Source: Thermoprotei archaeon
GTDB taxonomy: Archaea > Thermoproteota > Thermoprotei > Thermofilales > Thermofilaceae
Assembly: GCA_003649495.1 (NCBI GenBank)
Contig: QMRZ01000076.1
Location: 1-7,324 of the forward strand
Length of the DNA stretch: 7,324 bases
Direction: 5' to 3'
Positions 1 to 5,963 of this stretch are shown piece by piece. The translations under genes were made by a program, and so were the position numbers. Each line of letters starts with the position of its first letter. Positions within the stretch are counted from its first letter, which is position 1. Under the pieces are notes generated by a model. It was not told the origin of the DNA. It saw only the letters and a list, made by a program, of their open reading frames with translations, and ran no database searches.

Positions 1-72
1 ATCGTAGACAGGCCACCTAGGCCAACTCCTCCTCCTTACAGGCTCTCCCCCCCGTATGGCTAGCTCGGACAT
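1..72 (-). CDS. DegT/DnrJ/EryC1/StrS-type aminotransferase, N-terminal fragment (runs off left edge)
   Basis: Reading the minus strand from the ATG at 72-70 gives 24 open codons to the window edge. The protein begins MSELAIRGGEPVR and continues RRSWPRWPVYD. The pattern L-A-(x)-x-GG-x-PVR followed by WP-x-WP-x-(Y/F)-D is the usual N-terminus of DegT/DnrJ/EryC1/StrS proteins. These are PLP-dependent enzymes that aminate keto-sugars or keto-cyclitols. The catalytic lysine and PLP site lie outside the window, so activity cannot be judged. The gene is divergent from the transporter operon and shares its 89-bp intergenic region. A TATA box (96-104) predicts transcription starting at about 74, so the mRNA would be essentially leaderless, which fits the lack of a Shine-Dalgarno sequence. 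Family assignment rests on my recognition of this short motif; the exact enzyme and substrate cannot be said. Confidence 0.68.
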   Translation of the reverse strand, partial: MSELAIRGGEPVRRRSWPRWPVYD

Positions 73-95
73 ATGTGAATTTCAGCGAAGTCCTC

Positions 96-110
96 ATTTT
101 AAAGTTTACC
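96..110 (-). promoter_or_regulatory. Archaeal BRE/TATA promoter of the DegT-like gene
   Basis: On the minus strand the bases read GGTAAA then CTTTAAAAT, a purine-rich BRE followed by a good TATA box centred near position 100. A start site about 26 bp downstream falls near 74, two bases before the ATG at 72. That geometry is typical of leaderless archaeal mRNAs and supports both the promoter and the partial gene. Confidence 0.6.
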
Positions 111-111
111 T

Positions 112-127
112 GGGAAAAAATTTATTA
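112..127 (+). promoter_or_regulatory. Archaeal BRE/TATA promoter of the transporter operon
   Basis: The plus strand reads GGGAAAAAA then TTTATTA, a BRE-like purine tract followed by a TATA-like element centred near 124. Transcription would start near 150, giving a leader of about 12 nt before the GTG at 162. GGGGA at 151-155 could act as a weak ribosome-binding site six bases before that GTG. The TATA element is less canonical than the divergent one, so confidence is moderate. Confidence 0.5.
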
Positions 128-161
128 GCGATATGGCCCTCAAGGACATCGGGGACTGAAA

Positions 162-2165
162 GTGAAAAGATATGTTCTCGTATTGATTATCCTGCTAATG
201 ATAGCCGCCACGATGACGGGTTTCTTACCGCAGCCAGCACTGGCCACACCTGAGGAGATAACTAGGGAGGAGGCGCTGATATGCACAGAAGAGGCCGGAA
301 GCGCTACGATCCCTACCCGTATGTTTAACCCCTATTCACCCGAGGCTGAGAGCGTGTGGTATATAGGGATATTCGAGACTCTTTACATATTTGATAATGT
401 AAGATTTGGGCTAATACCGTGGATTGCTGACGGGGCTCCTCAGTGGCTAGACGAGTACACTCTTGAGATAAAGCTAAAGCCAGATGTCTACTGGCAGGAC
501 GGAACTCCTCTGACAGCTGAGGACGTAATATATAGCTTCGAGCTACCGAAAAGGTACCCTGAAACGGGGGCTATAACGCTTGCCATGTGGCCTTATGTGG
601 AAAAGATAGAAGCTATTGATAAGCACACCATTAGGATTTACCTCAACAGGGAGAGGCCCAATAAGCCAGTAGTATATGTTGCGCTATGTGAAGCATGGAT
701 AGTGCCTAAACATATATTTGAGGAAGCTGAAAAACAGTTCAAGAGCATAACAGAGTTCGCCTTTGAAAACCCCATTGGATCGGGTCCCTACAAGCTATTA
801 AGGTGGGAGTCAACTAGGATAATTAAGGTTAGATGGGATGACTGGTGGGGCAAGAAGTACTTTGGCCTGCCAGCGCCAAAGTACCTCATCTACATACCCT
901 CTACCGGGAATGAGGAGACTAACAGGATGTTGATGGACGCAGTAGTCGATGCCTTCGCGGCTATCGCCCCCAACTGGGGGGATATGATGAAGTATGGGGT
1001 CAGTTATTGGTTCAGGCATAAGCCCTGGACAAATCCAGTGCACGAGACTAGGATCAACATGTACCTATTCAATAATGAGCGGATGAATAAGAGGTTTGGT
1101 GAGTACGCTACTGCTATAAAGTTGGCCATAGCATACGCGATCGACCGCGAGATAATAGCAGAGCGCGGTTACTTCGGCTTAGCAGTGCCATTAACGGATC
1201 CAACGGGAGTACTCCCTGAGAGCCCTCTAGCTTTCCTTAGGAGTGAGGATATAGTTAAGGATTACACTTTCAGCTATGACCCTGATAAGGCGAAGGAGAT
1301 ACTTGATGAAGCGAATATTAAGGATAGGGATGGCGACGGCATAAGGGAGCTCCCCGACGGAACGCCTGTCACGCTAGTGACTATAGACGTGGAGGGGTGG
1401 ACTGACTGGATGGCAGCGAACGAGTTGTTGAAAGCGTTCTGTGAGGACGTGGGAATTCATGTTGAAGTTGAACACCTCGACTACACAGTGTGGGAGTCGA
1501 GGGTTATCACAGGTGACTATGATGTCATGACATACGGTGTGAGCCTCTGGAACCCTGGTGGCTACTGGGGCTTTCTAAGCGTGTTGGATGACAGGTATCC
1601 CGTCTGGCCGCTGACCAACGGCACTCCAGCTAGGTACCATAATGAAGAGATTCAGAGAATTCGCGACGAGATGGCCAAGTACGATCCCTTCGATCCAGCC
1701 GCGAGAACTGTGCTCGCGGAGCTGGCGGCGAAGGCCCAGGAGATAATAGCAACAGATCTGCCGTTTGTGTTGACGTGTGTCTGGGGCCCCGAAGTCGGCT
1801 ACCAGACTAAATACTGGGTGGGCTGGCCGAGCGCTGAGAATCCATACGCATACGGAGAGCAGGGTGAGCCAGGATTCCTGAACGTGCTCATACACTTGAA
1901 GCCCGCTAAGGCGATAGCTCCCGCACCAGCGCCCGCTGTGACTGTAATGACCCCTGAGCTGAACCGAACGCTCCTCGCCCTGCTAAATGCGACGCAGAGC
2001 ATTAACGTGCAGGTATCGACTATAGGCACGAAGATCTCCGACTTAAGTGACAGCATAGCGAGTCTGACCTCTGCGATCACCGTGTTAGAGGCGTTAGTGA
2101 TAATCGTACTGCTGCTACAGCTATACCTGATAATCACGGTTAGGAGGGGAGGGTCCCCCCGCTGA
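162..2165 (+). CDS. Membrane-anchored ABC transporter substrate-binding protein (SBP_bac_5, Opp/Dpp class)
   Basis: This is the extracytoplasmic binding protein of the importer (667 aa). The GTG start is the first possible one after an in-frame TAG at 126-128. Residues 1-28 form a Sec signal peptide (MKRY, then a hydrophobic core, then ALA) with cleavage predicted after A28. Family hallmarks are YWQDGTPLTAED at 110-121 and NPIGSGPYKL from 203. An EF-hand-like acidic loop DRDGDGIRE lies at 388-396. The tail is distinctive: an Ala-Pro linker from about 583, N-glycosylation sequons at N601 (NRT) and N609 (NAT), a heptad-repeat helix at 614-642, a membrane helix at about 639-660, and a short basic end (RRGGSPR). 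The protein is thus tethered by its C-terminus, as known for crenarchaeal Opp-class binding proteins that lack a lipid anchor. It is the first gene of the operon. The substrate may be peptide or oligosaccharide; the flanking sugar enzymes favour the latter by inference. Confidence 0.93.
   Translation: MKRYVLVLIILLMIAATMTGFLPQPALATPEEITREEALICTEEAGSATIPTRMFNPYSPEAESVWYIGIFETLYIFDNVRFGLIPWIADGAPQWLDEYTLEIKLKPDVYWQDGTPLTAEDVIYSFELPKRYPETGAITLAMWPYVEKIEAIDKHTIRIYLNRERPNKPVVYVALCEAWIVPKHIFEEAEKQFKSITEFAFENPIGSGPYKLLRWESTRIIKVRWDDWWGKKYFGLPAPKYLIYIPSTGNEETNRMLMDAVVDAFAAIAPNWGDMMKYGVSYWFRHKPWTNPVHETRINMYLFNNERMNKRFGEYATAIKLAIAYAIDREIIAERGYFGLAVPLTDPTGVLPESPLAFLRSEDIVKDYTFSYDPDKAKEILDEANIKDRDGDGIRELPDGTPVTLVTIDVEGWTDWMAANELLKAFCEDVGIHVEVEHLDYTVWESRVITGDYDVMTYGVSLWNPGGYWGFLSVLDDRYPVWPLTNGTPARYHNEEIQRIRDEMAKYDPFDPAARTVLAELAAKAQEIIATDLPFVLTCVWGPEVGYQTKYWVGWPSAENPYAYGEQGEPGFLNVLIHLKPAKAIAPAPAPAVTVMTPELNRTLLALLNATQSINVQVSTIGTKISDLSDSIASLTSAITVLEALVIIVLLLQLYLIITVRRGGSPR
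2146..2158 (+). other. Short GC hairpin at the binding-protein/permease junction
   Basis: GGGGA (2146-2150) can pair with TCCCC (2154-2158) around a three-base loop, at the very end of the binding-protein reading frame. It is followed by the TGA stop and the permease start. Such structures between a binding-protein gene and its permeases can stabilise the upstream mRNA or dampen downstream expression. The stem is only five pairs and no T-run follows, so the role is speculative. Confidence 0.3.
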
Positions 2166-2186
2166 CCCTTGATAGGGCGAGGAGAG

Positions 2187-3236
2187 ATGTATAGGTCACC
2201 TTTTTTGAGATTCTTGCTCAGGAAGGCGGGTTTCTATGCGCTGAGCTTCTTCATAGCCATATCCCTCGCATGGCTCCTACCTAGGCTGATGCCTGGAGAC
2301 CCCATTAGGAGGTTAACGATGAAGATAGTCGCGGCTGGAACAGCTGGAGGAGGCGCCTCGACAGCGGGCTTCCTCACCGAATCGCAGGTTAAGAGACTAT
2401 ATGAGCATTGGGTGCGTGAATTTGAGCTAGACAAGCCTCTGCACATACAATATATCAGCTTCCTCGCACACTGCTTCACCCTGAATTTCGGTGTATCAAT
2501 AAGGTACTACCCGACACGAGTCACTGAAATAATAGCAGGTGCCCTACCGTGGAGTCTCGCATTATTAATACCCGCGACCATCGTGGGGTGGTTCTTAGGC
2601 AACTACCTGGGAGCCTTAGCTGCGTACAAGCGGGGGATTTACGATTACGTGCTCTACCCATTCTTCCTGTTCGTCGCCCAGAGCCCTTACTACTGGCTGG
2701 CGCTCATATTGGTCTATATATTCGGCTTCTACCTTAGGTGGTTCCCGCTGGGTCGCGCTTATTCGCCTACGTTCACGTTCAGTCTCTCTCTCGACGCGAT
2801 AGTTGAAGTGTTGAGGCACTATACGCTGCCATTCCTCTCTGTGATGTTGCCGTACGTGGGAGGAGAGGCCATAGGCATGAGAGCCCTGATATTGTACGAG
2901 ATGGGGTCAGACTACGCGAATTACTGTGAAAGCCTGGGCTTTAATAAGTGGAAGATACTAAAATACGCATTTAAGAACGCCATACTGCCCCAGGTGACAG
3001 GCCTACCACTGTACTTCGCGGCAGCATTCGGCGGCCAGATAGTCACGGAGGTGGTATTCGGCTATCCGGGCATAGGCTCGCTGCTTTACGAGGCTGTCCT
3101 AGGCCAGGACTATCCACTGATACAGGGGTGCTTCTTCACGATAGTAGCTGTCACGATCATCGGGAACTTCCTAATGGACCTTCTATACGCCTACATAGAT
3201 CCCCGCATTAAGCTGGGATACCTCGGTGAGAAGTGA
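2187..3236 (+). CDS. ABC transporter permease, DppB/OppB type
   Basis: This is one of the two membrane subunits forming the translocation channel (349 aa from this start). Its N-terminus, MYRSPFLRFLLRKAGF, a first membrane helix at about 15-33 and then PGDP at 36-39, is typical of DppB. The FELDKPLHIQYISF segment (79-92), a membrane-helix pair from about 118, the EAA coupling loop at 242-268 (with ESLGF and AILP) and the closing YAYIDPRIKLG also fit. I chose the ATG at 2187 over an in-frame TTG at 2169 because it gives the normal family N-terminus and has GAGGAG just upstream (2179-2184), although the spacing is unusually short. The gene begins 21 bp after the binding-protein stop and its TGA overlaps the next start by one base. 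The substrate cannot be deduced from this subunit. Confidence 0.92.
   Translation: MYRSPFLRFLLRKAGFYALSFFIAISLAWLLPRLMPGDPIRRLTMKIVAAGTAGGGASTAGFLTESQVKRLYEHWVREFELDKPLHIQYISFLAHCFTLNFGVSIRYYPTRVTEIIAGALPWSLALLIPATIVGWFLGNYLGALAAYKRGIYDYVLYPFFLFVAQSPYYWLALILVYIFGFYLRWFPLGRAYSPTFTFSLSLDAIVEVLRHYTLPFLSVMLPYVGGEAIGMRALILYEMGSDYANYCESLGFNKWKILKYAFKNAILPQVTGLPLYFAAAFGGQIVTEVVFGYPGIGSLLYEAVLGQDYPLIQGCFFTIVAVTIIGNFLMDLLYAYIDPRIKLGYLGEK
3225..3229 (+). promoter_or_regulatory. Ribosome-binding site GGTGA of the DppC-like gene
   Basis: GGTGA, complementary to the archaeal 16S 3' end, lies six bases before the ATG at 3236. This spacing favours that ATG over the adjoining GTG at 3233. Confidence 0.6.
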
Positions 3237-4099
3237 TGGAAGGAGCAAGAGGACTAATGGCTGAGGCGATATACGCCCTGCGGAGTTCACCGCGTCTAAT
3301 GATAGGCGTCTCAATCTTCTCCTTCTACGTAATGCTGGCCATGATAGGCCCATTGCTATACCCCGTTGACCCAAGAAAGCCTATATTTGAGCACTTGCAG
3401 CCGCCTTCACCTCAGCACCCCCTAGGCACAGATGTGTTGGGCCGCGACGTGTTCGCGCAGCTGATACATGGAACCTACTACTCGCTTAAGATAGGCTTCA
3501 TGGCTGCAGTTATAGCTAGCATCCTAGGAATAGTGATAGGAGGAGTTGGCGGCTATTTCGGAGGAGTAATCGATGACTTACTGACCCTGATCACGAACAT
3601 ATTCCTCTGCGTGCCGACGATAGCCCTGCTAGTAATACTGGCGGCATATTTCAGGGTGCGATCTGAGTGGATAGTCATATTGTTGCTAGGAATAACCACC
3701 TGGCCTTCAATGGCCAGAAGTATTAGATCTCAGATACTGAGTCTCAAAGTTAGGGAGTTCGTCGATACAGCAAAGCTGTGTGGAATGAGTAGCTTAAAGA
3801 TACTGTTTAGGGAGGTTTTGCCCAACATGCTGGCATATATCGTGATGTACTTCATCCTGAACATAGCAATAGCGATAGTCTCTGAAGCTGGGTTAAGCGC
3901 GATAGGGTTAGGGCCTACGGGGATAATATCTCTAGGCATGATACTCAGGTGGGCCATCGTGTGGGAGGCTGTAAGGTACGGCGCCTGGTGGTGGTTCATC
4001 CCGCCAGGGCTCTCAATAACTCTGATCTCCCTCTCGCTCCTAATGATAAATGACGCGCTGGATAAGCTCTATAATCCTCGAGCACGGACTACCAGGTGA
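3236..4099 (+). CDS. ABC transporter permease, DppC/OppC type
   Basis: This is the second membrane subunit (287 aa), partner of the DppB-like permease. It has a short cytoplasmic N-terminus, a first membrane helix at about 20-42, and the DppC hallmark HPLGTDVLGRDVF at 61-73. Several further helices follow. The EAA loop at 174-196 (EFVDTAKLCGMSS to EVLP) docks on an ATPase subunit, and SEAGLSAIGLG is the family's post-EAA helix motif. The ATG at 3236 overlaps the previous stop as TGATG and has GGTGA at proper spacing. A GTG at 3233 would add a single residue. Length and domain order are normal for the family and nothing looks broken. The tight overlap with both neighbours indicates translational coupling within one mRNA. 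Confidence 0.93.
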   Translation: MEGARGLMAEAIYALRSSPRLMIGVSIFSFYVMLAMIGPLLYPVDPRKPIFEHLQPPSPQHPLGTDVLGRDVFAQLIHGTYYSLKIGFMAAVIASILGIVIGGVGGYFGGVIDDLLTLITNIFLCVPTIALLVILAAYFRVRSEWIVILLLGITTWPSMARSIRSQILSLKVREFVDTAKLCGMSSLKILFREVLPNMLAYIVMYFILNIAIAIVSEAGLSAIGLGPTGIISLGMILRWAIVWEAVRYGAWWWFIPPGLSITLISLSLLMINDALDKLYNPRARTTR

Positions 4100-5088
4100 T
4101 GGGGGTTAGCAAGATGTTATTAAGGGCTATCAACTTAAAGGGAGGCTACGAGATTAGATCAGGTTTCGTGAAGGCGGTTGATGGATGCTCCTTAACTCTC
4201 TCCGAGGGAGAGATACTCGGGATAATAGGCGAGTCGGGATGCGGAAAAACTACTCTGGGGAAGCTTCTTATGGGGTTCACGATGCCTCCTTTAAAGTTGT
4301 TAAGTGGTAAAGTGTTAATAAGTGATATCGACCTATATAGTTATGATCTCGAGAATAGAAGAAGATTTTGGGGTTCGCTTATTTCGATGGTGCCACAATA
4401 TTCGATGAATGCACTAAACCCTACGATAAAAATTAAGGATTTCATATATGATTTCCTGAAACAACATAAGAGGGATATTACCCGCGAAGAGGCATTAGAG
4501 ATAGCTAGCGTCAGGTTAAAGAGCCTAAACCTCTCGCCAAGTGTTCTGGACATGTATCCGTTCGAACTCAGCGGCGGCATGAAGCAGCGCGTAGTGATAA
4601 TGATATCATCGCTCCTAAACCCTAAGATCCTGATATGTGATGAGCCTACGTCAGCGCTGGACGTATCTACGCAGAGGGTGCTCCTAGAGCTACTCTACAA
4701 CATGGTTAAGTTAGAGAAGATAGTTAGCTCGATGATAATAATCAGCCATGACGTGGCAGCGATCAGCCAGATATGCGATACGCTGTATGTCATGTACGCC
4801 GGGAAGATCGTAGAGAAAGGGCCGCTCGATGAGGTCTTAGAGGAGCCGCTACATCCTTATACCAAAGCTCTCATCAGCTGTGTTCTAACTCCTGAAGAAC
4901 GCATAAGGAGGAGTAGGATAACAGGTCTAAAGGGAGCACCCCCCAATCTCCTGAATCCACCGGCTCACTGCAGATTCGCGGCCCGCTGCCCCTTAGCTTT
5001 CAGCAAGTGCAAGCAGGCGGAGCCTCCCCTAATGAGGATTGGAAATAGAGAAGTTGCCTGCTGGCTATTTAATGGTGATGAGAGATGA
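4099..5088 (+). CDS. ABC transporter ATPase, DppD/OppD type, with C-terminal cysteine cluster
   Basis: This is one of two nucleotide-binding subunits that power import (329 aa from this start). Walker A is GESGCGKTT at 44-52, the Q-loop is centred on Q100 (MVPQYS), and the signature LSGGMKQR lies at 157-164. Walker B is ILICDE, ending at E182, followed by PTSALD, and the switch histidine is H217. The C-terminal oligo_HPY region contains HPYTKAL and four cysteines, C291, C297, C304 and C321 (C-x5-C-x6-C-x16-C). In characterised DppD/OppD proteins a similar motif binds a [4Fe-4S] cluster. The start is uncertain. The ATG at 4099 overlaps the DppC stop (TGATG), but the ATG at 4114 gives MLLRAINL, closer to the usual family N-terminus. 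GGTGAT at 4095-4100 could serve the latter. The 5' part is more AT-rich than the neighbouring genes. Confidence 0.94.
   Translation: MGVSKMLLRAINLKGGYEIRSGFVKAVDGCSLTLSEGEILGIIGESGCGKTTLGKLLMGFTMPPLKLLSGKVLISDIDLYSYDLENRRRFWGSLISMVPQYSMNALNPTIKIKDFIYDFLKQHKRDITREEALEIASVRLKSLNLSPSVLDMYPFELSGGMKQRVVIMISSLLNPKILICDEPTSALDVSTQRVLLELLYNMVKLEKIVSSMIIISHDVAAISQICDTLYVMYAGKIVEKGPLDEVLEEPLHPYTKALISCVLTPEERIRRSRITGLKGAPPNLLNPPAHCRFAARCPLAFSKCKQAEPPLMRIGNREVACWLFNGDER
5074..5079 (+). promoter_or_regulatory. Ribosome-binding site GGTGAT of the DppF-like gene
   Basis: GGTGAT lies inside the end of the DppD-like gene, five bases before the ATG at 5085. It is a strong match to the archaeal anti-Shine-Dalgarno sequence and fixes that start. 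Confidence 0.65.
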
Positions 5089-5885
5089 GCATTCTACTAA
5101 GAGTTGAAAAACTCACAAAGATATTTACAGCAGGTGGCATCTTCGGGAGTAAGATGAGAGTAGTAGCGGTGAACGGCATAAGCTTCGAGTGCAGAGAGGG
5201 GGAGATACTGGGGATAATAGGGGAGAGCGGAAGCGGAAAAACCACCACCATGAAGACGATATTGAAGCTATATAAGCCGACGAGAGGAAAGATATACTTC
5301 CGAGGGAGGGACATATGGACAATACCTAATAAAGAATACTATAGGCACGTGCAGGGGGTATTCCAGGATCCCTACTCATCCATAAATCCCGTATACAGGG
5401 TACGCCACCTCTTCGACAACATATTCGACAACTTACTGGAAGATGTATCATTAGACGAGAGGCATGAAATTCTGAGCGAAGTATTAGATAGAGTACAGCT
5501 TAAGGCGGAGGAAGTGCTGTACAAGTATAGCTATGAGCTCAGTGGAGGACAGCTGCAAAGGGTGCTTTTAGCCGCCTGCCTGCTAGTGGATCCAGAGCTT
5601 ATCATAGCTGACGAGCCCACCAGTATGATAGATGCCTCCATGAGAGTTACGATTTTGAATGTTATGAGGAGCTTGAGGGAAGAAGAGGGAAAGTCTATAA
5701 TCTTCATAACCCACGACATAGGGCAGGCGTTCTACATATGTGACAGACTGCTGGTAATGCGTAAGGGGAAGATAGTTGAAGAGGGTAGCGCTGAGGAAGT
5801 AGTGTTCCATCCCCAACATCCCTACACGAAGAGACTCATAGCCGACGTGCCTAAGCTCGGTAAAAAACTCATCCTAAGACGCTAG
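5085..5885 (+). CDS. ABC transporter ATPase, DppF/OppF type, short C-terminus
   Basis: This is the second nucleotide-binding subunit (266 aa), expected to pair with the DppD-like ATPase. Walker A is GESGSGKTT at 46-54, the Q-loop is FQDPYSSINP (Q94), and the signature LSGGQLQR lies at 152-159. Walker B is LIIADE at 172-177, followed by PTSMIDAS (a variant of the usual PTSALDVS), and the switch histidine is H210. All catalytic residues are present. The protein stops soon after HPQHPYTKRL, so it lacks the 50-60 residue cysteine-containing tail found in many DppF proteins of about 320 aa. No frameshifted remnant is visible in the short stretch that follows, so this is probably a natural short form. 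The start overlaps the DppD stop by four bases (ATGA). It is the last gene of the operon. Confidence 0.93.
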   Translation: MSILLRVEKLTKIFTAGGIFGSKMRVVAVNGISFECREGEILGIIGESGSGKTTTMKTILKLYKPTRGKIYFRGRDIWTIPNKEYYRHVQGVFQDPYSSINPVYRVRHLFDNIFDNLLEDVSLDERHEILSEVLDRVQLKAEEVLYKYSYELSGGQLQRVLLAACLLVDPELIIADEPTSMIDASMRVTILNVMRSLREEEGKSIIFITHDIGQAFYICDRLLVMRKGKIVEEGSAEEVVFHPQHPYTKRLIADVPKLGKKLILRR

Positions 5886-5892
5886 ATAGGAA

Positions 5893-5925
5893 CTGGGCCT
5901 TCTACCGGATGCGGCCTAGCTCTTT
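5893..5925 (+). terminator. Possible stem-loop terminator at the 3' end of the operon
   Basis: CTGGGCC (5893-5899) can pair with GGCCTAG (5913-5919) as seven pairs including one G-U, around a 13-base loop, followed by CTCTTT. It lies eight bases after the last operon gene and within the 78-bp gap between convergent genes. Archaeal termination usually needs longer T-runs, so this is a weak candidate. Confidence 0.3.
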
Positions 5926-5963
5926 GCCGATAGTGACAAGCACTTGCCCGATAAGGAGTCTAC

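Noticed and set aside
1..63. A plus-strand frame open from the left edge to a TAG, Pro-rich
   Set aside because: The same DNA on the minus strand encodes the recognisable DegT N-terminus with a matching promoter, which explains it better.
56..253. A 65-codon plus-strand open frame across the divergent promoter
   Set aside because: It crosses both TATA elements and overlaps the binding-protein signal peptide in another frame. The product shows no recognisable features.
5924..5952. Near-repeat TTGCCGATA / TTGCCCGATA in the convergent gap
   Set aside because: It is short and imperfect, only two copies, and has no associated promoter or gene end geometry.
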